DNA of 64,000 bases from DASPWW01 sp963803425. GTDB taxonomy: Bacteria; Actinomycetota; Thermoleophilia; Solirubrobacterales; 70-9. Under the pieces are notes generated by a model. It was not told the origin of the DNA. It made no database searches and was given only the letters and a program-made list of their open reading frames with translations. Position 1 is the stretch's first letter. The number at the start of each line of letters is the position of its first letter. The translations under genes and the position numbers were made by a program. Positions 1 through 7,154 of the stretch are shown here, one piece after another. The stretch lies in assembly GCA_963803425.1 (NCBI GenBank), contig CAWDMA010000001.1:1550001-1614000 (forward strand), given 5' to 3'.

Positions 1-339
1 GCCGTCAGGGTCCTGGAAGAAGGTCTGCTTGCACACGCCGGAATCGATCACCTCCCCTCGGAACTCGACGCCGCGCGACTCAAGCTCCGCCTTCGCGGCC
101 TCGAAGTCGTCGACGTGGAACTCGATCGGGTGGGTGTGCGGCTGGAACTTCAGTCCGAACGCGTCCGACTGCATCAGCGCGATCGTCAGGTTCCCGGTCT
201 CATATTCGGCGCCGGGCATGTTCCCCCACCGCTTTCCAAAGGGGAGGCCGAGCACCTCGCCGTAGAAGCGCTCGGCCGCCTTGATGTCCTTGGTCGGGAC
301 CGTGATGAAGTCGGTCCCCGTGATCATTGAATCGCTCAT
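1..339 (-). CDS. VOC (glyoxalase/bleomycin-resistance fold) protein, 3' end cut by window edge
   Basis: The visible 113 residues form a vicinal-oxygen-chelate module: it opens with a strand ending DFITVPTKD, followed by AERFYGEVLGLPFGKRWG and the late motif QTFFQDPDG, all typical of the VOC superfamily. It lies 9 nt downstream of the SRPBCC gene with a GGAGG Shine-Dalgarno directly before its ATG, so it is the third gene of an arsR-SRPBCC-VOC operon. VOC proteins bind a metal and act as isomerases, dioxygenases or drug-binding proteins; the substrate cannot be told. The C-terminus lies outside the window. Confidence 0.85.
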   Translation of the reverse strand, partial: MSDSMITGTDFITVPTKDIKAAERFYGEVLGLPFGKRWGNMPGAEYETGNLTIALMQSDAFGLKFQPHTHPIEFHVDDFEAAKAELESRGVEFRGEVIDSGVCKQTFFQDPDG

Positions 340-348
340 GCCTCCACC

Positions 349-837
349 CTATGCGGCCTGGGCGTAGCGCAGCGACCCGGGGGTGGTGAGCGGCTCGCCG
401 CTCTCCAGCAGCGTCTTCAGCCCGGAGAGGATCATCGGCCAGCCGCCGTACAGCTCCGGGTTGGCGCCGTCCGCGAGCTGGTCGTGGACCACCCGAAGGC
501 GACAGGAGTCGTCGCCGACCGGCTCGATCTCCCACGTCACCCGTGACGCGCCCTCGGCCTTCACCTCGTCGCTCCACAGTGCTGTGAGGCTCTGCACGAG
601 CCGTCGCGGCGGGTCGACCTCGAGGTTCTCGCCCTCGGCGATGTCGACGACACCGGGGACGGATGACTTGTAGCCGGAGCCGGTCGTCCACTCGGACTCG
701 GTGCCGACGCCGAAGCTGTACTTCGCTCGCAGCTCGCCGTCGGTGATCGCGTCCCACAGCCGATCCGGGCTGGTCTTGATGTAGATCTCGAACACCGTCA
801 TCGCGGCTCTTCCGTTCACGATCGCGTACTCATCCAT
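349..837 (-). CDS. SRPBCC (AHSA1/START-like) domain protein
   Basis: A 162-residue protein of the Bet v1-like SRPBCC fold. The opening FEIYIKTSPDRLWDAITDGE is the characteristic first strand of AHSA1-type proteins, and the long C-terminal helix region (LYGGWPMILSGLKTLLESG) closes the cavity. Its start overlaps the arsR stop by 8 nt, so it is translationally coupled; an internal ATG (residue 13, MTVFEIY) is a possible alternative start. ArsR-AHSA1 pairs are very common in actinobacteria, where the regulator usually controls the SRPBCC gene. The ligand is unknown. Confidence 0.85.
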   Translation of the reverse strand: MDEYAIVNGRAAMTVFEIYIKTSPDRLWDAITDGELRAKYSFGVGTESEWTTGSGYKSSVPGVVDIAEGENLEVDPPRRLVQSLTALWSDEVKAEGASRVTWEIEPVGDDSCRLRVVHDQLADGANPELYGGWPMILSGLKTLLESGEPLTTPGSLRYAQAA

Positions 838-1147
838 CTGCTTCCTCCTCGAGCTCTGCCTTCAGCCCCGTCAGCGCAGCGGCCCAGGGCTCGGCGTACT
901 TGCTCACCCACCGGTCGTGGATCAGCCTGATCGGGACGGGGTTCAGGAAGTGCAGCTTCTCCCGGCCTTGGCGCCTGGTGGTCACCAGGTGCGCCTGCTC
1001 CAGCACCTTCAGGTGCTTCATGACGCCGAATCGCGTCATCGGCACGCGCGCCTCCAGCGCGCTCAGCGTCTGCCCGTCGCTCTCGTACAGCTGATCGAGC
1101 AGGCTCCGCCGCGTCGGATCGGCCAGCGCCCTGAACACCTCGTCCAT
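830..1147 (-). CDS. ArsR-family winged-helix transcriptional regulator
   Basis: About 105 residues with a classic ArsR winged helix: FRALADPTRRSLLDQL, then the recognition-helix region MTRFGVMKHLKVLEQAHLV, then a wing with RRQGREKLHFLNP. It lacks the metal-binding ELCVCD motif, so it is the non-metal ArsR type usually paired with AHSA1 proteins. I place the start at the second ATG (1145-1147) because the upstream -10 hexamer TATGAT lies 7 nt before it, giving a leaderless mRNA; the ATG at 1157-1159 falls inside the -10 box. It is probably autoregulated through the palindrome in its own promoter. Confidence 0.88.
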   Translation of the reverse strand: MDEVFRALADPTRRSLLDQLYESDGQTLSALEARVPMTRFGVMKHLKVLEQAHLVTTRRQGREKLHFLNPVPIRLIHDRWVSKYAEPWAAALTGLKAELEEEADG

Positions 1148-1154
1148 GGGACGA

Positions 1155-1184
1155 ATCATAGGTGACTAATTGGTCACATGTCAA
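1155..1184 (-). promoter_or_regulatory. Promoter of the arsR-SRPBCC-VOC operon with built-in operator
   Basis: On the minus strand, -35 TTGACA (1179-1184) and -10 TATGAT (1155-1160) are separated by 18 nt. The spacer is almost filled by the palindrome GTGACCAATTAGTCAC (1162-1177), a perfect 5-bp inverted repeat around a near-symmetric centre. An operator between -35 and -10 blocks RNA polymerase directly, as expected for ArsR autoregulation. The hexamers and palindrome are read directly; the regulator assignment is inferred from position. Confidence 0.8.
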
Positions 1185-1196
1185 GTCGCGGCCAAC

Positions 1197-1769
1197 TCAC
1201 AGGCCGAGCGACCGGACCCCGCTCTCGTTCCATCCCAGGTGGTGGGCGACCTCGTGGCGGACCGTCCGCTCCACCTGGGCCCGGAGCAGATCCGGGTCGT
1301 GCCCGAAGTCGCGCTCCAGGGTGTCCTGGTAGACCACGATCCGGTCCGGGAAGCCGTCGCGGGCGATCGTCCCGCCGAGGTAGTGCCCGTATGCGCGCGC
1401 CTCGGCGCCGCGGCTGGAGACGATCACGGGCGTGTGATCCAGCAGCCGCTGGAACCGCTCAGGGAGGTCGTCGAGCGCCTCCATGACGAGATCGTCAAAC
1501 TCGCTCGGCGGGTTGTCCGGGGGCGGCATCGAGGCGAGCGCCTCGCTGCGGTCCATCAGGCGCCGGAACCGGGGCTCGGGCATCTCCGGGCCGATCATCC
1601 TCACCGTCAGCCACGCCGCGACGAGCACGATCAGCACCGCGCCGGCGGCGATCGCGAGCAACTCGCCGAGCCCGGCCAGCGAGGGCGGGTTGATCAGCAC
1701 CAGGATCAACCCGGCGACGAACGCGGCCACGGCGGCCGCCTTCAGCGGTGGGGCGAGGATCTCCCTCAC
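1197..1769 (-). CDS. Membrane-anchored zincin-like metallopeptidase (HEXXH)
   Basis: About 190 residues. Two N-terminal hydrophobic segments (AAAVAAFVAGLILVLI and LLAIAAGAVLIVLVAAWLTV) precede a minimal zincin domain ending in the zinc motif HEVAHHLG close to the C-terminus. This matches the small metallopeptidase family formerly called DUF1025, here with an unusual membrane anchor. The start is set at a GTG preceded by a TACCCT -10-like box 7 nt upstream (leaderless); an upstream GTG (1814) would add 15 arginine-rich residues. Substrate unknown. Confidence 0.75.
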   Translation of the reverse strand: MREILAPPLKAAAVAAFVAGLILVLINPPSLAGLGELLAIAAGAVLIVLVAAWLTVRMIGPEMPEPRFRRLMDRSEALASMPPPDNPPSEFDDLVMEALDDLPERFQRLLDHTPVIVSSRGAEARAYGHYLGGTIARDGFPDRIVVYQDTLERDFGHDPDLLRAQVERTVRHEVAHHLGWNESGVRSLGL

Positions 1770-1829
1770 CCGAACGAGGGTAGAGCGCCCGCGCGCGCGG
1801 GCGCTCCACCTCACCAGGCGACGTGCTCC

Positions 1830-2234
1830 CTACGCGGCGGCACTCACCTTCGCGGGCGCGACGGTCTTGCTCTCGTACCCGTACCGGGACAGGTCCATGA
1901 TCGGCCGCACCTCGATCGAACCGGACCGCATCGGCACCTTCCGGGCCCACGCGAGCGCCTCGTCCAGGTCCGCGCACTCGAGCAGGCAGAACCCACCGAG
2001 CTGCTCCTTGGACTCGGCGAACGGCCCATCGGTGACGGTCGGGGCGCCGCCCTCCTGGAGCTTCAGCGTCGTCGCGGTCGAGCTCACCTCGAGCGGCTCG
2101 CACGCGATCAGCGCGCCCGCCGCGGTCGTCTCCTCGTCGAATGCGGCCCACGCCTTCATCGACTCCTGCATCTCCTCTGGAGACGCGTTCCCCATCGTGC
2201 GCTCCTCGACGACGAACAGCAGCATGTACTTCAT
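1830..2234 (-). CDS. YCII-related (DGPF) domain protein
   Basis: A 134-residue protein of the YCII/DGPF family: MKYMLLF start, the family signature TVTDGPFAESKEQLGGF, and ECADLDEALAWARKVP near the end. The fold is a dimeric alpha-beta barrel related to ferredoxin-like monooxygenases. In actinobacteria such proteins often sit beside ECF sigma factors, but none is present here. A GGAGG Shine-Dalgarno lies before the ATG. The C-terminal tail (AKVSAAA) is low complexity. Biochemical function is unproven for the family. Confidence 0.85.
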   Translation of the reverse strand: MKYMLLFVVEERTMGNASPEEMQESMKAWAAFDEETTAAGALIACEPLEVSSTATTLKLQEGGAPTVTDGPFAESKEQLGGFCLLECADLDEALAWARKVPMRSGSIEVRPIMDLSRYGYESKTVAPAKVSAAA

Positions 2235-2337
2235 CGATCAGACCTCCTTCGCTCGGTGCGGCGTGTCTCGCCGCCTCACCCTAAAGACGAACGGGAAGTC
2301 CCGAGATCGACAGCCCCGGGGCCTCTGCCGAAAGCGC

Positions 2338-2865
2338 TCAGGCCGACTGCGGCGTCGCCGCCGGGCCCGCCGAGCGCCGGTGGGCCAGCCGGCCCACCGC
2401 GACCGCTCCGACGCCGCCGATGGCGCCCGCACCGAGCGCCGCCAGAGCCCAACCCGCTCCGCTTAGGTCCAGCCCGAGCACGTCGTCCAGCGACCACGCG
2501 CCCGCCCCGACCGCCGCCACCACGAACGCCGCGGCGATCAGGACGAGGTTGTACTCGTAGCCCTGGCTCGAGTTCCACACGCCGTTGCGGACGTGAACTG
2601 TGATGATCGCCGTCACCATCACCGCGGTGATCAGCGCGGCGGCGACCGGCGTCACCAACCCCAGCGCCAGCAGCCCGCCGCCGACGAGCTCGCCGAGGCC
2701 GGCGCCGACCGCGAGCGGCCGGCCAGGCCTCATCCCCGTGGACTCGAACCAGGCGCCGGTGCCCGACACGCCGTGGCCGCCGAAGCTCCCGAAGAGCTTC
2801 TGTGCGCCATGGCCGGCGAACAGGACCCCCACCACGACCCGCAATACGAGCAGTCCGAGATTCAT
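2338..2865 (-). CDS. DoxX-family membrane protein
   Basis: A 175-residue integral membrane protein with about four hydrophobic helices. The N-terminus (LGLLVLRVVVGVLFAGHGAQKL) and the GELVGGGLLALGLVTP segment are the DoxX signature. DoxX proteins are linked to quinone/thiosulfate redox and oxidative-stress responses, but most are uncharacterised. A second poorly conserved pair of helices ends in a short Arg/Ala tail. It is transcribed divergently from marR (2970) across a region holding two operators, so it is the likely target of that MarR regulator. A GGAGG site precedes the ATG. Confidence 0.85.
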   Translation of the reverse strand: MNLGLLVLRVVVGVLFAGHGAQKLFGSFGGHGVSGTGAWFESTGMRPGRPLAVGAGLGELVGGGLLALGLVTPVAAALITAVMVTAIITVHVRNGVWNSSQGYEYNLVLIAAAFVVAAVGAGAWSLDDVLGLDLSGAGWALAALGAGAIGGVGAVAVGRLAHRRSAGPAATPQSA

Positions 2866-2888
2866 TCTTGCCTCCGTTCTCTCTTATA

Positions 2889-2934
2889 GCTTGCGTGCGC
2901 AAGCAATCTTACAGGAGCGCTTGCGCATGCAAAC
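2889..2934. promoter_or_regulatory. Two MarR-type operators between doxX and marR
   Basis: Two 16-bp palindromes lie 30 bp apart (about three helical turns): GCTTGCG-TG-CGCAAGC at 2889-2904 is perfect, and GCTTGCG-CA-TGCAAAC at 2919-2934 has two mismatches. Both share a TTGCG...GCAA core. The first directly abuts the doxX -10-like box TATAAG (2883-2888, minus strand). Position in a marR-doxX divergent promoter implies repression of both genes by the adjacent MarR protein. The repeats are seen directly; the binding protein is inferred. Confidence 0.75.
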
Positions 2935-2969
2935 ATCGCCGCCGGTGCGGAATACACTCAGGGAGCCAG

Positions 2970-3470
2970 ATGGGACCCGCTACCACCCCCACCACCAAGC
3001 ACCACGCGGACAGCGAGCGGATCTGGCTGGACGCTTGGCGGACGTTCGCGCTCAGCCACTCTCGCCTGCTTCGTGAGCTCGACGAGGAGCTCCAGCGCGA
3101 GCACGGAGTCGCGCTCGGCGACTACGACGTGCTCGTCAACCTGGCGAACGCGCCCCGCCGCCGCCTCCGCATGTGCGACCTGGCGAGCCAGGTCCTGCTC
3201 AGCCCAAGCGGAATCTCGCGACGAGTCGAGCGCCTGGAGCGCGAGGGGCTCGTGCGGCGCGAGAGAGCAGCGGGTGACGCCCGCAACGTCGAGGCCCAGC
3301 TCACCCAGGCCGGCGCCCGGCTCCTGCGCCGCCTCCGTGCTACGCACCGCGCCGGGATCCGCGTCGGCTTCGCCGACCACTACACGCCGGAAGAGCTCGA
3401 CGCGCTCCGCGAGATGCTCGAGCGGCTGATGCCGGACGCGGACCGGTCGTCTCCTACGGAGAACTGCTAA
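2970..3470 (+). CDS. MarR-family transcriptional regulator
   Basis: A 166-residue MarR regulator: an N-terminal dimerisation helix (ERIWLDAWRTFALSHSRLLREL), then the winged helix with MCDLASQVLLSPSGISRRVERL (recognition helix) and the wing (RERAAGDARNVEAQLTQAG). The start is ATG 2970, with GGGAG just upstream; the open frame extends further 5' but into the divergent promoter. Likely autoregulated through the operators at 2889-2934 and controlling doxX. The ligand is unknown. Confidence 0.88.
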   Translation: MGPATTPTTKHHADSERIWLDAWRTFALSHSRLLRELDEELQREHGVALGDYDVLVNLANAPRRRLRMCDLASQVLLSPSGISRRVERLEREGLVRRERAAGDARNVEAQLTQAGARLLRRLRATHRAGIRVGFADHYTPEELDALREMLERLMPDADRSSPTENC

Positions 3471-3510
3471 CTCGGCCCTGACTCGGCCTATACTGCCGCC
3501 CGCGTCGCGT

Positions 3511-3575
3511 CAGGCGCGGGCGATGGGGCTCGCCTTCAACCGCCGCTCGGCTGATGGCTCCTGGACCAAGGGAGC
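3511..3575 (+). ncRNA. Fluoride riboswitch (crcB RNA motif)
   Basis: The stretch GGGCGATGGGGCTCGCC (3518-3534), then AACCGCC (3538-3544), then GCTGATGGCTCCTG (3550-3563) matches the conserved core of the fluoride riboswitch in order and spacing. The 3' aptamer strand GCTCC (3557-3561) can also pair with GGAGC (3571-3575), which contains the Shine-Dalgarno GGGAG of the crcB GTG start 7 nt further on. That suggests translational control, with fluoride binding freeing the ribosome-binding site. A TATACT -10 box lies at 3489-3494. The downstream gene is the expected fluoride channel. Confidence 0.9.
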
Positions 3576-3581
3576 GAACCC

Positions 3582-3956
3582 GTGCGGACACTCGGAGCAG
3601 TCGCGATCGCAAGCGCCCTCGGCGGCCTTGCCCGGTACGTGCTCGGCGGCTGGCTCGCGCGCGCCGGCTCGAGCTTTCCCTGGGAGACGCTGGCGATCAA
3701 CGTCACCGGATCGTTCGCGCTCGGGTTCCTGTTCACGTTCCTCGTCGAGGTGACGGTGGCGCCGGCCTGGCTCCGGGTGGGCCTGCTGGTCGGCTTCCTC
3801 GGCTCCTACACGACGTTCTCGACCTTCGCCCTGGAGAGCTTCCGCCTGCTCGAGGACGGCGCCTACGCGCCGGCGCTCGCGAACATGCTCGGGAGCATGG
3901 TGGCAGGACTGGCCGCGGTCTACGCTGGGATCGTGCTGGCGAGGACGCTCGCGTGA
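3582..3956 (+). CDS. crcB: Fluoride channel CrcB/FluC
   Basis: A 124-residue protein with four hydrophobic helices and the FluC signatures GGLARYVLGGW, NVTGSFALGF and GFLGSYTTFSTF (the phenylalanine-box and sodium-site region). It exports fluoride as a dual-topology dimer. It starts with GTG, controlled by the fluoride riboswitch just upstream. Its stop overlaps the next gene's GTG (GTGA), so the two form an operon. Many Gram-positives use a crcB pair; here only one crcB is present, partnered by a DUF190 gene. Confidence 0.95.
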   Translation: MRTLGAVAIASALGGLARYVLGGWLARAGSSFPWETLAINVTGSFALGFLFTFLVEVTVAPAWLRVGLLVGFLGSYTTFSTFALESFRLLEDGAYAPALANMLGSMVAGLAAVYAGIVLARTLA

Positions 3957-4288
3957 AGATCGAGGGAGAGGGCCTGCTCCTGCGGGTGTTCTGCGGCGAG
4001 TCCGACACCTGGCACGGCAAGCCCCTGTACGAGGCGATCGTCAAGACCGTCCGCGAGGCCGGCCTGGCCGGCGCGACGGTGCTGCGCGGGATCGAGGGCT
4101 TCGGCGCCAACTCGCGGATACACACATCGCGGATCCTGCGCCTGTCCGAGGACCTTCCCGTGGTGATCGAGCTCGTCGACACGGCCGAGCAGATCGAGTC
4201 CGTGCTGCCGAAGCTCGACGAGATGATCGGAGAGGGGATGATCACCCTGGAGAAGGTGCAGGTGATCGCCTACCGCGCGAACGAGTAA
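3953..4288 (+). CDS. DUF190 domain protein, fluoride-operon partner
   Basis: A 111-residue protein of the DUF190 family (PII-like ferredoxin fold). Family signatures are visible: LLLRVFCGESDTWHGKPLYE, AGLAGATVLRGIEGFGA, and the HTSRILRLSEDLPVVIELVD stretch. It begins with a GTG overlapping the crcB stop (GTGA). DUF190 proteins frequently accompany crcB and are thought to be soluble regulators of the channel, by analogy with PII proteins; this is not demonstrated. The 3' end overlaps the convergent SRPBCC gene by 47 bp. Confidence 0.88.
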   Translation: MKIEGEGLLLRVFCGESDTWHGKPLYEAIVKTVREAGLAGATVLRGIEGFGANSRIHTSRILRLSEDLPVVIELVDTAEQIESVLPKLDEMIGEGMITLEKVQVIAYRANE

Positions 4289-4841
4289 CACGCTGCTCGG
4301 CGCGGCCCTTCAGATCTTCGAGGTGCTCCCGCACCGTCCGCTCCCATTGGGGGACGGCCCAGTATCGTCCGGCGACCCGCCCCAGGAAGTAGAAGTCGAT
4401 CCCGATCTCGCCCGTGTAGACGAGCTTCGTGGCGCCGCCGGCATCGGTCAGCGCGAACCTCTCCACCGCGTGCGGCACGGGGCCGGTGAGGTGCCGGAAC
4501 CCCACCTCGCCCGGCGGAGCGAACTCGACGATCTCGACCGTCCGGGCGGTGTAGAAGTGGAGCATCGTGTAGTGCGCCGCGACCGCCACGAAGTCGCTGC
4601 TCGCGAGCAGCTCGATCCCGGAGTCGCTCCCAGCCCGCCCCGCATACGGCGCCTGAATCATCTCGAACACGAGCTGTCGCGGCGCGTCGATCCCGATCTC
4701 GATCGGTCCGAGCGGGTGGATGCTCCGCCCCCACCCGAGGTCGAGATGAAGCCGACCCATCGCGAGCAGCAGGAAGCCGGCTGCGACCGCGGCGATCCAC
4801 AGCGCCACAAGCCCCGCTGCCAGGATCCACAGCGCGGTCAC
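4242..4841 (-). CDS. Membrane-anchored SRPBCC-like protein
   Basis: A 199-residue protein with one N-terminal transmembrane helix (ALWILAAGLVALWIAAVAAG) followed by a roughly 150-residue SRPBCC/polyketide-cyclase-like domain (GIDAPRQLVFEMIQAPY... LTGPVPHAVERFALTD... YTGEIGIDFYFLGRVAG). The basic tail is RVTRSRGRRS. The GTG start overlaps the methyltransferase stop (GTGA), placing it third in the radical SAM-methyltransferase-SRPBCC operon. SRPBCC domains bind hydrophobic ligands, so a lipid or other apolar substrate held at the membrane is a reasonable inference. Confidence 0.75.
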   Translation of the reverse strand: MTALWILAAGLVALWIAAVAAGFLLLAMGRLHLDLGWGRSIHPLGPIEIGIDAPRQLVFEMIQAPYAGRAGSDSGIELLASSDFVAVAAHYTMLHFYTARTVEIVEFAPPGEVGFRHLTGPVPHAVERFALTDAGGATKLVYTGEIGIDFYFLGRVAGRYWAVPQWERTVREHLEDLKGRAEQRVTRSRGRRSPAPSPG

Positions 4842-5632
4842 GCGGCCTCCCCGGAGGCGACCGCGGAGAGCACCGTGTAGCCGATCGTGCCGTCGAGGAT
4901 CGCCGCCCGCGCCTCCGCGGCCCGCTCGATCGCGGCGGGCGCACCGCCCTCGACCGGGATCAGGGCGCCGAGCCCGAGCACCTTGGCCCCGCGGAGCCGA
5001 TCGGTGACCCGGTCGGCCATCGCGACCGCGTCGGCACGGCGGTCCTCCTCGGTGAGCACCTCGAACCCGTTCGCGCTGAGCAGCGCGGCGTGGCCGCCGG
5101 GCGGGAGCGCGTCCCCCACGCAGGCGATCGCGCCGAGCTCCCCGCGCAGCGCGTCCGGCAAGCGGTGGACCTCGGCGACCACGTCCGAGATCACAACCCG
5201 CCCGCCCGAGCGCAGCACCCGCCGGATCTCCCTGACGGCTGCCAGCTTGTCGCCGACCACGCTCAGCGCGCACTCGCTGATCGCCGTGTCGAAGGTCCCG
5301 TCCTCGAACGGGAGCAGCTCCGCGTCGCCGCGCGCGAACTCGACCCGCCCGGCGAGCCCGCGCTGCTCCGCGTTGCGCTCGGATTCGGCGACGAGCGCCT
5401 CCCCGAACTCGAGTCCCGTCGCGCGGCAGCCGCGCTCCGCGGCCGCCAGGATCGCGGTCGTCCCGTCGCCGCTGGCGACGTCGAGCAGCGTCTCGCCGGG
5501 GGAGAGGCGAAGCAGGTCGAGCGAGCGACGGGTGAGCGCCTCGCCGCCGGGATGGAGCTCGCCGCCGAGCAGCCACCGCACCCCGGGGTCGCCGTACAGC
5601 TCCGCGCAGCACGCCGCCTGGTCAACCGCCAT
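4838..5632 (-). CDS. SAM-dependent class I methyltransferase linked to the radical SAM enzyme
   Basis: A 264-residue Rossmann methyltransferase. Motif I is LLDVASGDGTTAILAAAERG, the motif II/III region is RVEFARGDAELLPFEDGTFD, and the post-motif part is RVLRSGGRVVISDV. The N-terminus has a CC pair (AACCAELYG) followed by LLGGELHPGG, a feature I recall from actinobacterial methyltransferases next to radical SAM genes. It overlaps the upstream radical SAM gene by 11 nt and the downstream SRPBCC gene by 4. ArsM-like arsenite methylation is conceivable given the cysteines but not supported by neighbours. Substrate unassigned. Confidence 0.82.
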   Translation of the reverse strand: MAVDQAACCAELYGDPGVRWLLGGELHPGGEALTRRSLDLLRLSPGETLLDVASGDGTTAILAAAERGCRATGLEFGEALVAESERNAEQRGLAGRVEFARGDAELLPFEDGTFDTAISECALSVVGDKLAAVREIRRVLRSGGRVVISDVVAEVHRLPDALRGELGAIACVGDALPPGGHAALLSANGFEVLTEEDRRADAVAMADRVTDRLRGAKVLGLGALIPVEGGAPAAIERAAEARAAILDGTIGYTVLSAVASGEAA

Positions 5633-7013
5633 CGCCGCGTCCGTTCCCGCTCGACATCGCCGCTCGCACCTGCTCGCGGTAGCCGACCGAGTTGTACGCG
5701 CAGAACGGGATCACCCGGCCGTCGGGCACGATCTCGGAGACGCAGCACTTGCGGAGCTTGGAGACGTCGAGCGTGTACGCATCCTGGAAGTCCTGGACCA
5801 CGACCATGAAGCCGCGCGCGGCGACGTCGCGCAGCTCGGGCGGCATCCCGGTCGCGCACGCGACGCACTCGAGCCGCTCGGCGGCCGGCTCCGATCCGCC
5901 GGCCGCCTTCGCCGACCACAGGCCCTCGAGCGCCTCCAGCACAGCCGGATCGGGGACGGCGCGGTTCGTCACGTAGTCGAGATAGCGCTCCACGTCGACG
6001 AGCCGCGGCAGCGGCACGAGGTCCTCGCCGTCGTACAGCGCAAATGTGGCCGAGCGGCATGTCGGCGAGCAGCACGGCACCGGGACGAAGTCGTCGGCGC
6101 GAAACCACTCCGGGAGCTGCGCGGCGACCGACTCGATCACGTCGGAGTTCGTGAGCTTGTGGAGCGGGTCGGACTCGACGCGAAAGCGGCCCGAGTGGGT
6201 GACGGGCTGGAAGAAGACCCCGGTGACGGCGGGATGCCCGACGCCGAAGCGGAGGATCGGGCCGATCTCGTGCTCGTTCACTTCGCGCTCGACCGCCGCC
6301 GCCAGCGACACCGATACGCCCGCGTCCGCGCACCGCTCCAGCGCGCGCAGCTTCTCGTCGGTGAGCGGCTTGCCGCGCAGCGCGATCTGGGTGTCCTCGT
6401 CGAAGCCGTCGAACTGCAGGTACACGTGCACGCCGAGCTCGGCCAGCGCGGGCGCGAACCGTGGGTCGCGGGCCAGCCGGATCCCGTTCGTGTTCAGCAT
6501 CACCAGCTTGATTCCGCGCGCTCGGGCCGCGGCCAGCATCTCGAGGATCTGGGGGTGGATCGACGGCTCGCCGCCCGAGAGCTGCACCGACTCCGGCTCC
6601 CCCTCGGCGCGCACGAACGCGTCCAGCATCTTCTCGACCTGGGCCAGCGACAGCGAGAACCCATGCTGCTGGGGGCCCGTCCCCGAGTCGGCGAAGCAAA
6701 TCGGGCAGTCGAGGTTGCAGGCTGTGTTCACCTCGATGATCCCGAGGCAGGTGTGCTGGTCGTGCGCGGGGCAGATCCCGCAGTCGTGCGGACAGCCCCG
6801 CTCGACCGCCGTCTGCAGCTCGCGCGCACGATCGCCCGGCTTGTCGAAACGCTGGATCTCGAGGTACCGCCGCGCGTCTCCGTACACGACTGCGTCGAAG
6901 GCGCCGTGCTCGGGACAGGTCCTCGTCAGCACCACCCTCCCGTCCCGGGCCACCAGCCGCGCGTCCAGCACCCGGCGACATCGAGGACAGATCGCTTGCG
7001 TGCGCCCGAGCAC
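5622..7013 (-). CDS. Radical SAM protein of the Tes/MJ0619-like group
   Basis: A 463-residue radical SAM enzyme. An N-terminal zinc-ribbon-like region (C9, C12, C33) is followed by GCPHDCGICPAHDQHTC, then the SAM-cluster motif C99-X3-C103-X2-C106 in NTACNLDCPICFAD, and later CCSPTCRSATF and LRKCCVSE, suggesting extra metal or cluster sites. This cysteine layout resembles the archaeal tetraether lipid synthase family and its bacterial homologues. The start is a GTG with a TATGGT box 8 nt upstream (leaderless). First gene of a three-gene operon with a methyltransferase and a membrane SRPBCC protein. The family match is from memory; the product is unknown. Confidence 0.8.
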   Translation of the reverse strand: MLGRTQAICPRCRRVLDARLVARDGRVVLTRTCPEHGAFDAVVYGDARRYLEIQRFDKPGDRARELQTAVERGCPHDCGICPAHDQHTCLGIIEVNTACNLDCPICFADSGTGPQQHGFSLSLAQVEKMLDAFVRAEGEPESVQLSGGEPSIHPQILEMLAAARARGIKLVMLNTNGIRLARDPRFAPALAELGVHVYLQFDGFDEDTQIALRGKPLTDEKLRALERCADAGVSVSLAAAVEREVNEHEIGPILRFGVGHPAVTGVFFQPVTHSGRFRVESDPLHKLTNSDVIESVAAQLPEWFRADDFVPVPCCSPTCRSATFALYDGEDLVPLPRLVDVERYLDYVTNRAVPDPAVLEALEGLWSAKAAGGSEPAAERLECVACATGMPPELRDVAARGFMVVVQDFQDAYTLDVSKLRKCCVSEIVPDGRVIPFCAYNSVGYREQVRAAMSSGNGRGDGG

Positions 7014-7154
7014 CTCGGTCGACCATAGCCGCCCGAGGCTTCGGGGAGGTTACGGCGCGAGGGGCCACCCTCGCCACCGTCGCCGCCCAAGCCGACAGAG
7101 GCCACGATCTAGAAGCATCTCGACGAGCTCTATCGCGAGCATCCGGACGGGTCC

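Noticed and set aside
4838..5632. Assignment of the methyltransferase as arsenite methyltransferase
   Set aside because: Only an N-terminal CC pair suggests it; no other arsenic gene is linked, and it is coupled to a radical SAM gene.
4887..7028. A 713-codon open frame opposite the radical SAM and methyltransferase genes
   Set aside because: Product is Arg/Ser/Ala-rich without domains; the minus-strand genes carry clear motifs.
7014..7154. Gene in the gap between the radical SAM gene and the hydrolase
   Set aside because: 140 nt with no credible coding frame; only the leaderless promoter of the radical SAM gene is visible.
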